A DNA stretch of 64,000 nucleotides from Amphibalanus amphitrite (lineage: Eukaryota > Arthropoda > Thecostraca > Balanomorpha > Balanidae). Positions 1 through 9,454 of this stretch are shown piece after piece. The translations under genes and the position numbers were made by a program. The notes under the pieces were generated by a model. The model saw nothing but the letters and a program-made list of their open reading frames with translations. It was not told the origin of the DNA and ran no database searches. The DNA lies in assembly GCF_019059575.1 (NCBI RefSeq), contig NW_024881599.1, forward strand, positions 186,001 to 250,000. Reading direction: 5' to 3'. The stretch's first letter is position 1. Each line of letters opens with the position of its first letter.

Positions 1-145
1 CCGGTGGCCTGTGCGCTGGAGTGGCGCGCTGCCGACGAGGTGCGGTGTTCGTTCCCCGCCCGCGCCGCCGGTACCTACTGGATCTCTGTGATGCTGGCCG
101 GACGACACGTGGCCGGTAGTCCGTACCGGAGACACTTTCTGGCAG
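1..145 (+). CDS. AREL1: AREL1 exon: end of filamin repeat (5' partial)
   Basis: Frame 1 is open from the window edge to the donor CAG|GTGAG. It encodes the last strands of an immunoglobulin-like filamin repeat, with AGTYWISVMLAG and HVAGSPY. It ends in phase 1 and joins the exon at 425. Confidence 0.85.
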
Positions 146-3100
146 GTGAGAGGCGCGGAGGAAGGGAGAAGGAGTATTTCATCGTTACTTAGGTATATCA
201 ACAACTTATCATTGGTAAATTGTGAGGTCTTTTTCTTTTATTGCGTGACTGCCATAACGATTGTGCGGCAAGGCTTATTTCTCCAAACCCCTTGAAGTTA
301 AAAACTCATTGCTTAGTAAACTCACAAATATTACGCCGATCCTCGTTTTGAAGCTACCTTTCGTCTGTGGGACGTCATTGACCCCTAAAACCAAACTCAC
401 CCCCCCCCCCCCCCCCCCCCCCAGAGCGTCCGGACGCGGACCGGTCGCTGCTGCTGAGTCACAGCAGCACTGCCGTCATGACGCAGGGACAGCCGCACAG
501 TATGTCGGTGGAGCTGCGGGACGCCTTCAACAATCCCTGCGAGCCCGACGACTGGGAGCAGCTCCGACCGCTGCTCACCGTGTCTGTCGAGGAGGTAGGG
601 ATGGATATTGGGTAAGGGTAGGGGTGTAAGGTGGGGTGGGTGGTGCACACTGGCAGCAGCTGTCGCGGCCGCTGCTCACCGTGTCGGTCGAGGAGGTGGG
701 TAGAGAGGGTTAGAGTGATAGGGATGCGGACGTGACGAGTGGCTAGGGTGGAGTGGAGCGAGACAGGACGGGACGCCGGGGAACGACGGAATGGAACTAT
801 TTAGACAGGGCACAATTGATTATTGAACTGAAGGTATGTGAAGACTTGGTTGGTACTTGAAAGCATCAACGCAAGGGTTCAGGCAGACTAGCATGCTTAT
901 TTTTGCGATTTGGATTATGAGCAGCCTGCTACAGGGCCGTTGGTTTTCCTTAGTTCTTTAACCACGTTAATTTTTTGTCCCCCCAGCTGGACACGGGGCT
1001 GTCGCTCATCGCTGTAGGTTTTGGAGTCGTCAGCCTTCCCGTAACTGCCTGATCTCTCCCCAGCTGGACACGGGCCTCCCGGTGGTGGCCTACGAGCACC
1101 TGGAGCCGGAGCTGGGCGGTCGACGCGTCGGTCTGCGACTGGTCCTCTCGCGGCAGGGCTGCTTCAAAGGCACCGTGGCCTGGGACGGACGGCCCGTGCG
1201 CGGCGGCTGCTTCCATGTGGTGGTGCTCAGCGGTGAGTCTTGGTGCTCAGTGGTGGTGAGATGTGGTGCTCAGTAGTGGTTGTTGGGGTTGTATGTATGG
1301 TGATTTCTGGTGCACGATGGTGGCTGGATATAAATGTGATGGAAGAACGGGAAAAGGCGTGATGCAACCACGTCACATATAGCATATTTTTCAGTGAGCC
1401 TTTGTCTTATCCAATATATCTCGTGCAGTGTACAGGGTGTCTCAAAAGTTCGTTGACAGGTACCAGCCATGCTTTTTTGTCAATAATTCTGAATCAACAA
1501 GAAATTAACAGTCGAAATTTTGCATGGGCATTGGTGACAACCTTCCCCAAGCAGTCTCATTGTTTTCAAGTGCATTTGACCCTTCATGAGCTCTGACCAT
1601 GGGTCAGGCACGAAAATGTAGGTTGCAAAGTCGGGTATGTTGTGAAACTCTCTGTTTCAGGAGTAATGGGAATGGTTAAGTCGGAAATGACACATGGCTA
1701 AGTGTCGGCGAGGATGAGTGCAACATGATGATCATCTCATAAAAACGGTGGCTAAAATTTTTGAAGGACGAAACCATGCGAGACTAACGGCTTTTTGAAC
1801 GACCCTCGCACGACAGCAGACTCGTGTTCCGGAAAGCAGCTGAAAATGCGGTCATAACTATTGAAAACTGGCAAGAAGCTCACAGACAGAGGTTACCCAT
1901 ATTCAAAAAGTGCAGGTCATCATAAAATAAAGACAAATTATAATTTAAAATTGTTTATAATATCTATAACGCTAATTTTTGGGGACAATAACACAAAAAT
2001 CGTCAATGCCAAGGACACCTGACCCTCCAAAAGTGTCAGTTATTGTAAAATTTTATCTAACGAAGTTTCAAGAGGCAGATCTGCAGCGAATAATTTTCTT
2101 TTAAACACAAAATCCCGATAAAACCACACGATGGACAGGTTTGGGCCGTTTACAAAGCAGAACCTCTCCCGAGGAAAACACTCCGCAACCGAGCGAAGGT
2201 CTTGGCATGGGGAATGACGAGCGCTTGGAATTTGCAAAATTTGCACAATGTGTCTGAGAAACAGACGTCCGACACATTCTGCTACCATATGATGCGAAAA
2301 ATTTACTCCTGGCACTTCCCGTTTGTTCAGGACTGGGGTCGTTTTGAAAAGGAAAATGGTGCTTGGGAGGTCGGCGCCAGTCATTCATGAAAGAGTTAGC
2401 GCCAGAGAAGACCTACAAAATACTCACGGATGGTGTCGATGCAAGCTGTCGGCTTTCAGGGAGGAGCGGATGTTGCCGGGGAGCTCGTCAAAGCTAAATC
2501 CGACGCAGAAACTGCAGGGGATTCCCCTGCAAGAGCTTGAAAGCTGCCTCCTCTTTTATCAGCCTCCGGCAGCTGACGGAGCAACAAAAATCGGTATGGG
2601 CAAATATTTTTGGAGATACAGCAAAGGGGTTGGTTTCCAACCTTCTTAATCAGTTGTCAAAGCATGCATATTTGTCTAGTGTACACACAGACACTAAAAC
2701 CTTATACTTTTGGCCGGTTCTTATATGCTTTATTAGCATGGGAAATGTGAAAACGAAGTTTTGAGACACCCTGTATTTCGCCTCCATTGACCCGCGCTCT
2801 CGCCTGTCCTCTCGCGCGCAGCCTACCACATGACCTCGGTCAAGAAGAACGTCTCGACGCGCAGCGTGTCGTTCTCCGCGCGGCTGACGTCCGTCGATGG
2901 CGTGCCGCTCAACAAGCCCAAGGACGTCTGGTGCTACGTGTCGCCGAAGCAGCTCACCATCCGCGAGACGGTGTTCTTCTTCATCCCGCGCAAGCTGTAC
3001 ACGTTCCGACTGTGTCCGAGCACCCGACTGACGCCCACAAACGAGCGGAACACCGCCTGCCTGCCCTCGGTGACGGTCTCGGACGGCTGTCAGCCCGTGG

Positions 3101-6100
3101 TGGAGCTGACGCTCTCACAGCGCGACCAGCTGGCCGCCACCTTCACCCTGTTCCTGCTCAGGAATGTCGGTGGTAGTGAGACGTTCTCGGACCGCCGGCG
3201 GTTCTTTTACCGCGAGCTGGAGCTGACGGCGGCCGGTCGCTCGCGCCGCCCGCTGGCGCTGCACGTGCGACGCGCCGCGCTGCTGGAGAGCTCGCTGGAC
3301 GCGCTGCGCGGCGCCTCGACCGGCGACTGGACGCGGCCGTTCGAGGTGCGCTTCGACTCGGAGGAGGCGCTCGACTACGGCGGTGTGCGCCGCGAGTGGT
3401 TCGAGCTGGTCTGTGAGGCGCTGTTCGAGCGGCGCGGCGGCCTGTTCGCGCCGCTGGCCGACTCGGGGAACGGCAGCCAGGCGCTGGTACACCCGCGACC
3501 CGCCGCCCGCCGGCCGCAGCACGTCAGACTGCGCCACTTTGAGTTCGCCGGCCGGGTGGCGGGCAAGTGCCTGCTGGAGTCGGCGCAGGGCGGCGCGTCG
3601 CGGCAGCTGGTGCGCGCCAGTTTCACCCGCTCGTTCCTGGCGCAGCTGATCGGCCTGCGCGTCTCCTACAAGGTAAGGGACGGAAAACGGGCTGGAAAAC
3701 GGACTTAGTGTAATCTGCCATCATGTAGTGTTCTTCCTTATAGTGTCGAATATTATGACTTTCATTACCCAGTTGGTATTATTTTTTGCTAGCGCTTCAA
3801 TGCCCTTCAAAATTCAAATACGATCTAATCCATCAGTTTCGGCCATAACTTCTTATGCTACTTCCTGCAGCTCCGACCGTAAGGCATTGTAATGTTCACC
3901 GGATTCCCCCCCCCCTCCCTCCCCCTTACCCCTGCTCCCTCGCTCCTCGCTCACCTCACCTCTCTCACCCCTCGTCCGTCGGCAGCATTTCGAGCAGGAC
4001 GACCCGGAGTTGTACCGGACCAAGGTGACGCTGATCGAGACGTGTCCGGCCGACGAGCTGGCTGAACTGGAGCTCACATTCACTGACGAGGAGTTCGGGG
4101 AGCGCGGCCAGCTGCTGCAGGTGAGGGCTCGGGCGGGGACGGTTACTGTGCTACGGAGGGTGTGTTAATCTGCTTTATTTTTATGCTACAATAGTGCGCG
4201 GTTGGGTAGAAATGTTGTAGTTATTCCAGGCAAAAACTACTATTTGGGTCGCTCAACCTCTGACCCAGCATAAACTCTGACTCAATATAGTATTTTTGCC
4301 TTTGCACGACAGTTCTGTGAGATATAAACCTATTTATGCTCTTTTTTATTGATTTTGTGCATAAACAGAAGCGAATGAGACCGCGAATGGCGAGCATCAA
4401 CGATGCGTGTGCATCGTAAATGCAGTCAACAATGTTTTTTGAAGTGACAGATATTGTTTGTTTTATTTGTTTATCCTTTTAGTGGCTCCACGTCTGACCC
4501 CAGCTGCCCCGGGTCGTCCGTTTCAGACCGTGGAGCTGCGCAGTGGCGGCGCGCGCACTCCGGTCACCGCCGAGAACCGGCTCGAGTACCTGCAGTGTCT
4601 GGCCCAGTACCGGCTGGCCAACCGCTGCAAGCCGGAGGTGGACGCCTTCCTGCGCGGCCTCAACGACCTGGTGCCCGACAACCTGCTCGGCATCTTTGAC
4701 GAGAACGAATTGGAGGTGGGTGCTAGGATCGGGTGGCAGGGCAGTGGGGTGTTGTGAGTACGATTGAGATATTTGATGTTCAATGTGAGGTTCAATCGTT
4801 TGTGGAGGTATCGTATCCCCACTGCGCACATTTCTCACAGCTCATTGGTCCTTGCATGTCAAAATTTAACTGACAAGTTATGTCAAGTTTCAATACCGCC
4901 ATAAGTCCAAGCTTTCGTCTTATAAGACCTATCCTGATGTGCGCAGTGTATCCTGACCTGTCTCTGTCCGTCCCCAGCTGCTGTGTATTCTGTCCGTCCC
5001 GTCCCCAGCTGTTGATGTGCGGGAGCAGCGAGTTCAGCGTGGCCGAGCTGCGCCGTGTATGCTGACGGTGTGCTGTGACAGTGTGCTCTGACGGTGTGCT
5101 GTGACAGTGTGCTCTGACGGTGTGCTGTGACAGTGTGCTCTGACGGTGTGCTGTGACAGTGTGCTCTGACGGTGTGCTGTGACGCTCTCTATATCTCCGT
5201 CCCCAGTTACTGATGTGCGGGAGCAGCGAGTTCAGCGTTGCCGAGCTGCGCCGCCACCACACCGTCACCGACCACAACGCCGCCTTCGAGAAGGTGCTCG
5301 GCTGGTTCTGGACGGCGCTGGAAAACTTCTCCGGTGAGTGCCCTCGCGGTCATTAGGGTCGATAGTGGTGCCAGGGACGGCGCTGTGTACCATGGTGTCA
5401 ACGCGGTTATTCTCTTGGACGTTAGTCTATCTGCTCCTCAATACTGAGGACCCGCACCATTGAGCTCCCGTCCCATATAAACTACTTTACCGTTATGTGT
5501 AACCTATCTGGCCCTTTTTTACTCTACCTGACGTTGTCTTTCCTGTCCGACCTGGCCCTCGTATGCCCGTTATTTGACCCGTGTGCCTGGCCTGCAGCGG
5601 AGGAGGGCTCCCGGCTGCTGCAGTTCACCACCGGCTGCGCGCGACTGCCGGCCGGCGGATTCGCTGAGCTGATGCCCAAGTTTCAGATCTCCAGCTACCC
5701 AGAGTTCGGCGCGCTGCCCGTGGCGCATACCTGGTGAGTGGAGATGGGGCGGGGACGGATGGGTAACTGGGGTCAATCACTACGGGAGGGAGATTTAGGG
5801 CGGTGCAGGCAAGCGACAAACAAATTGTCGGTAGTTGCTTATGCCGTTCGCTGTCGTAGTAATTGAATGTATGGAGAATAGAGACCATCTTAGCTATGGA
5901 GTACTCATAAAGTGATGTCATAGTAGTGGTCTTAGCAATCTGGAGAACGTTTTTGAAGTGTTGCCTTATTGTACTGACATGTGTCTAAATATATCAGTTC
6001 CTTCGTTGCAAGTAAACTGACGTTGTGCCCTCTTATGCACTGAAACTTGCGTTTCTCCGTCAGTTTCAACCAGCTGTGTCTGCCGGACCACGTGAGCTAC

Positions 6101-6166
6101 CAGGAGTTCGAGCGGGCCCTGCTGCTGGCCATCCGAGAGGGTAACGTCGGCTTCGGACTGTTGTGA
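1..6166 (+). CDS. AREL1: AREL1-type HECT E3 ubiquitin ligase, 5' end outside the window
   Basis: Nine exons with GT-AG borders and compatible phases: 1-145, 425-594, 1064-1232, 2822-3672, 3986-4120, 4527-4715, 5207-5333, 5598-5733 and 6064-6166 (stop TGA). Together they encode 674 residues. The first exon ends a filamin-type repeat (GTYWISVMLAGRHVAGSPY). The middle part matches the AREL1 linker region, and a HECT domain fills the C-terminal half (FEVRF..EALDYGGVRREWFEL, FAGRVAGKCLLES, FTRSFLAQLIGLR, LLQFTTG, HTCFNQLCLP). The Cys of HTCFNQL is the expected catalytic, thioester-forming residue. AREL1 is known to ubiquitinate IAP antagonists and restrain apoptosis; this role is inferred by homology. 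Human AREL1 has about 820 residues, so roughly the first 150 lie upstream. The gene is convergent with the F-box/WD40 gene. Its introns hold a transposon and three partial exon-edge duplications. Confidence 0.93.
425..594 (+). CDS. AREL1: AREL1 exon after the filamin repeat
   Basis: The acceptor follows an uninterrupted run of more than 20 C, an unusual polypyrimidine tract. The AG at 423-424 keeps phase with the first exon; the AG two bases later would shift the frame. The exon encodes LLLSHSSTAVMTQGQPHSMS and ELRDAFNNPC, typical of the region after the filamin repeat in AREL1. Donor GAG|GTAGGG. Confidence 0.85.
651..699 (+). repeat. Partial duplicate of an AREL1 exon end and donor
   Basis: This intronic stretch repeats, with several changes, the last 40 or so bases of the exon ending at 594, from GCAGCT to CGAGGAGGT. 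It keeps a GT dinucleotide at the donor position. It lies about 95 bases downstream of the original. Confidence 0.75.
978..1006 (+). repeat. Partial duplicate of an AREL1 acceptor and exon start
   Basis: The stretch around CCCCCCAGCTGGACACGGG nearly repeats the acceptor and first bases of the exon at 1064, about 77 bases upstream of it. It soon diverges from the real exon. Confidence 0.65.
1064..1232 (+). CDS. AREL1: AREL1 exon, linker region
   Basis: Acceptor CTCTCCCCAG, donor AGCG|GTGAGT. It encodes a beta-rich segment including GLRLVLSRQGCFKGTVAWDG. It starts in phase 0 and ends in phase 1, matching its neighbours. Confidence 0.88.
1433..2773. mobile_element. TA-flanked inverted-repeat element, Tc1/mariner-like, in AREL1 intron
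   Basis: The ends are CAGGGTGTCTCAAAAGTTCG and its imperfect complement ending in TTTTGAGACACCCTG. Both sides are flanked by TA, the target site of Tc1/mariner elements. The 1.34-kb interior has only short open frames, and I recognise no transposase, so this is a decayed or non-autonomous copy. Confidence 0.75.
2822..3672 (+). CDS. AREL1: AREL1 large exon: linker and N-lobe of the HECT domain
   Basis: This 851-bp exon runs from GCGCGCAG to TACAAG|GTAAGG. It encodes the end of the linker and the HECT N-lobe, with LDYGGVRREWFELVCEALF, LVHPRP, FAGRVAGKCLLES and FTRSFLAQLIGLRVSYK. GC content is high, as in the other exons of the gene. The continuation after the donor reaches a stop about 36 bases on. 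Confidence 0.95.
3986..4120 (+). CDS. AREL1: AREL1 exon, HECT N-lobe
   Basis: This exon has 45 codons in phase 0, from TCGGCAG to CTGCAG|GTGAGG. It starts HFEQDDPELYRTKV and contains ELAELELTFTDEEFGE, the acidic segment that follows the GLR.YK motif in this family. Confidence 0.92.
4527..4715 (+). CDS. AREL1: AREL1 exon, HECT N-lobe
   Basis: This exon has 63 codons in phase 0, from CGTTTCAG to TTGGAG|GTGGGT. It encodes RTPVTAENRLEYLQCLAQY and FLRGLNDLVPDNLLGIFDEN, hallmark HECT segments. Confidence 0.94.
5001..5056 (+). repeat. Upstream duplicate of AREL1 acceptor and exon start (pseudo-exon)
   Basis: The stretch GTCCCCAG plus about 47 bases of coding sequence (LLMCGSSEFSVAELR) is nearly identical to 5199-5254. 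It then runs into a minisatellite with an early stop, so it cannot replace the real exon. It is a tandem duplication of the exon edge with a 198-bp offset. Confidence 0.85.
5064..5190. repeat. 26-bp minisatellite
   Basis: Five tandem copies of a 26-bp unit starting GACGGTGTGCTGTGACAGTG lie between the duplicated and the genuine copy of the AREL1 exon start. Confidence 0.9.
5207..5333 (+). CDS. AREL1: AREL1 exon, HECT hinge and start of C-lobe
   Basis: Acceptor CGTCCCCAG, donor TCCG|GTGAGT. It encodes LLMCGSSEFSVAELRRHHTV and VLGWFWTALENFS, the ELxLLxCG...W.. region of HECT domains. The first 47 bases of this exon and its acceptor are also present as an upstream copy at 5001-5056. Confidence 0.93.
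5598..5733 (+). CDS. AREL1: AREL1 exon, HECT C-lobe
   Basis: Acceptor GGCCTGCAG, donor TG|GTGAGT. It encodes EEGSRLLQFTTGCARLPAGG and LPVAHT. The last two bases (TG) are the first two bases of the catalytic Cys codon, which is completed by the next exon. Confidence 0.93.
6064..6166 (+). CDS. AREL1: AREL1 last exon, end of HECT C-lobe
   Basis: Acceptor TCCGTCAG. The first base T completes the catalytic Cys codon (TG|T), followed by FNQLCLPDHVSYQEFERALL and a hydrophobic C-terminus NVGFGLL with stop TGA at 6164-6166. The protein end matches the family end. Confidence 0.93.
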
Positions 6167-9060
6167 GTCGCCGCCGCCGGACGGGGTTGCTACCGGAGAG
6201 CGACCGTTGGGGACGCCCATTGTGTCTGTAGACGCTCGGTCTCTGGGTCGTGGCTGCGGCCGAAAAACTCTGAAGAAAATAGAACACAAAGAAGAACCCA
6301 CGAAGGGACGCACGGTGAACGGACGATGATACGCTGAATCACAGTATTCTCAAAGAAGTGAACCGTGGCTGAATCTTCATCAGAGGTGAATGATATTGGT
6401 GTATCGGGTGCGAAGAAGACGTTCAGTCTCGCACGTTTAGCGCTGGGTGGTGGCAATGTCTCTGCTCAGGATGAGTATGTGATCTGATTGTTGTATGGCA
6501 CGCCATTCAGCACAAAGCTGAGACTGAACGGTTTCAGCCGAGCGGAACTGAAATGAAGAATATTTATCTTATATATCAGCGTCGATTTAAGTTTATTACT
6601 GGTGTGTTGGAACTGGCAGCTGATATGATTGCGTGGGTGCCCAAACACGGACGAAAATACGAACAGGACAGTATTTATGTGATGTGATAGTCACCGGGCA
6701 TGTAGTCACCGGCGATGGTTGTGAATGAGGTACTTAACATTACTGTATTCCTTGCTGGGTTCTAGTCGCAGTTGCTTTACCTCCATTCAAAACTGCCGGG
6801 ACCAAGGCGTAAACCGGTTGTTTTTTATTTGTAGTGCTTTCGAAAGGCGTGCAATGAAAGTGATGGTATTCATATCCTAGCAATGCAGTGTCATGGTTCC
6901 TTATATCACGGCGGTGGGGTCGACGTGATTCTTCCCTTGTAGGACAGCCGACACGTGGTGAAATGCGTGCTAGCCGAAATTGAAGCTGAGAGGCTTGAAG
7001 CCCAGGCCGTGTATTGGGATTACAGATGCTATTTCGAAGCATGTATTCGCTGTGATCGCATTGCTCTGCCGTTTGTGCCGCTGTATTGCCCGCTGGTGTT
7101 GGAGTGCTTCCAGGATGTTGGAGGTCTGCCATAATCTGGTGGTTACATAGAATGCGCTGCTTGTATGAGTGGAAATGAATTAAATAGCAGCGTGTGGCGT
7201 GTCGTCACATAGCCAGAGGACAGTATCGTGTGTATGGGAAGTGGAACTCAGCAGTATAGTAAGGCCTCTCGCTGCAATTCGTCTTTGTTGGGTTACTTTC
7301 TACCGAGTCCGCCTGCTGCTATGTAGTATGACCTTTACTATGCATAAAATATGTACGGACTCGACTTGTATGTACCTTGTGCAATATATCGAGACACCAT
7401 ATCATTCCGTTGACTTGGGCCTTTCGATATCGAAAAAGGAGGGACATGCTCTTCACGCTCCTGTAAATCATGTCTGGTGGAAAACTGTTTCTTGGTCGTA
7501 CGATTGTCCTGGTTTAAGTCAGCGCTGTTCTTTCTGTTCGCGCATGCGCGCCTCAGTAGCTGATAGGTTGGTGAGGACGACGGCTGCGTGTGTGTGTTTG
7601 CGCCGTTCGCCTCTTCAGGGCTGCCGCCGCGGTAATACTGTGATAGACGCGCTGAACTGAGATGGCGCCGGCTGGGGCGACGCAGCCCGCTCAGAGGGGT
7701 GAAATATACAGCCAGGGAACAGCGTGACATTGTTTCGTCCCGCGACTTGGAGACTCTGTGACCGAACTCCTGAACCGTCCAGCGAACAGGAGGCATTAGC
7801 TGAGACGATCCGCCACCACAAGGAACCGCTGACTACGTCGCTGACTGCTCTGCCGTTTACTAGAGGAGCTAGAAAAGAGTATTATTTATTTTTCCATTTC
7901 ACTTCGACCCACATTCCTGTCACTAAAAACATCCTACTAAAACAAATATCTGTATATAAATATTAAAAACAATTCACCTGCAGCTGTGTCCATACACAAA
8001 ATAGATTGCTATTAGGTACTCTGAACACGTTCAGTCTCGAATATCGGCATTCCCAGTCGCAGCCGCAGCGTTCTGCGCCCGTACAGAGGCAATACCGCGA
8101 CAGTGCAGCCGCCGGTGCCGCAGCCGGCTGCCCTTATTGCTGCCAGAGAAGCACACCTTGTTCAACTACTGAGATTGCATCATAAGCCACTTGTCTGACT
8201 ACATTAGCGGTACAGCGCACACGAACCAGAGGCAGGAGGTCGCCCGACGCGCGGCGCGGGCGACTAACTACAGCAGCCGGGCCTGGCGAGATTCGACAAT
8301 GACTACGGGCACCAGGACGGCTGCGTCATACAGTGACGTCATAACATACGTCACACAGCTGCCTCCACTGACACAGTGGAGACGATACATGAACACACTA
8401 GGCACTGGACGCACCTCACTGAGCGAAACTAAACGCAGCGCAGGGTCAGAACACCAGCGAACAACACAAAACGACAACAGTCCTATGAGCACAGTCAATA
8501 AACAATCAGTACATGGATCGTGAGCTAGTGAACAGTGAAATCAGGTGGCAATGACGAACAACACATGAACACATGTACACAGCTGTCTAGTCTAGCGGCC
8601 CAGAGTGCACGAAGAAGCGCCTAGCAGCACAGACACAGATACCACAAAGCTTTGCCGTTCATATTTAGCCAGGCAGCTATCTTGCAGACGGTGAAGTGCG
8701 TATAATTTACTAGCTGCCAAACATATCCCTCATAGCTGCGCTAGATTGCCGCTGCAGAGTAAGTAAGCGGCCTTTCTTTCCATGAATGATATTTCACTAT
8801 TACCATTGGCTTCACAATATCATGCCAGAAGCGAAGCCATCAACCAGCAGGCAGCCATACCTTCAAAACAACCATATTCCAAAAATTGGCAACAACTCAG
8901 ACTGAAATCCCACCTTCATAAAATCTGACGCGAGATTCTGAATTTCTCCATCCTCTTTTAGCTGCTTGAAAAACTCTTGACATCACAAGACCGCCACCCC
9001 ATCTTAGCCTGCGCGGAGAGTTGTCCCCTGACCGCGGATAGTTTTCACCTAGGCGCGGAG
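6167..9060. other. Intergenic region between two convergent genes
   Basis: This stretch includes the 3' UTRs of AREL1 (plus) and the F-box/WD40 gene (minus). I see no conserved coding segment, no clear transposon ends and no unambiguous polyadenylation site. The short open frames here lack family motifs. Confidence 0.5.
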
Positions 9061-9067
9061 AGTATGC

Positions 9068-9242
9068 CCTCCTAGCAGACGCTGAAGTCCCAGAGTTTGA
9101 CCGTCTTGTCGTAGCTGCCCGAGAAGCCAATCTCAGCAGACGCTGAAGTCCCAGAGTTTGACAGTCTTGTTGTAGCTGATTTCGACCCTGGCAGACGCTG
9201 AAGTCCCAGAGTTTGACCGTCTTGTCGTAGCTGATTTCGACC
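9068..9242 (-). repeat. Tandem copies of the 3' end of the last F-box/WD40 exon
   Basis: Three further copies of the last 45 or so coding bases (KTVKLWDFSVC plus the end) lie downstream of the genuine end, with a period of about 55-60 bases. The copy at 9072 ends in TAG, the one near 9134 in TGA, and the one near 9191 has lost the stop. These would be in the 3' UTR. Confidence 0.88.
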
Positions 9243-9454
9243 CTAGCAGACGCTGAAGTCCCAGAGTTTGACCGTCTTGTCGTAGCTGCCCGAGACGATG
9301 ACCGAGTCGTTGAACTGGACGCACGTGACACCATCTGTGTGCTGCCGCAGCGTCACCAGCCGCTGGCCCGTGTCCAGAGACCAGACCTTGAGGGTTTTGT
9401 CGTCCGAGGCGGAGACGATGCGCCACCGGTCGGCCACCAGACACCGCACCACGC
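9243..9454 (-). CDS. F-box/WD40 last exon, WD blades 6-7 and stop
   Basis: Acceptor ATTCCTCAG. It encodes RWRIVSASDDKTLKVWSLDT, TLRQHTDGVTCVQFND and IVSGSYDKTVKLWDFSVC, ending in TAG at 9243-9245. Both edges are duplicated: its start at 9455-9612 and its end at 9068-9242. Confidence 0.94.

Noticed and set aside
3115..3649. Overlapping frames antisense to or out of phase with the large AREL1 exon
   Set aside because: High GC content opens several frames. Only one matches the HECT family and has proper splice borders.
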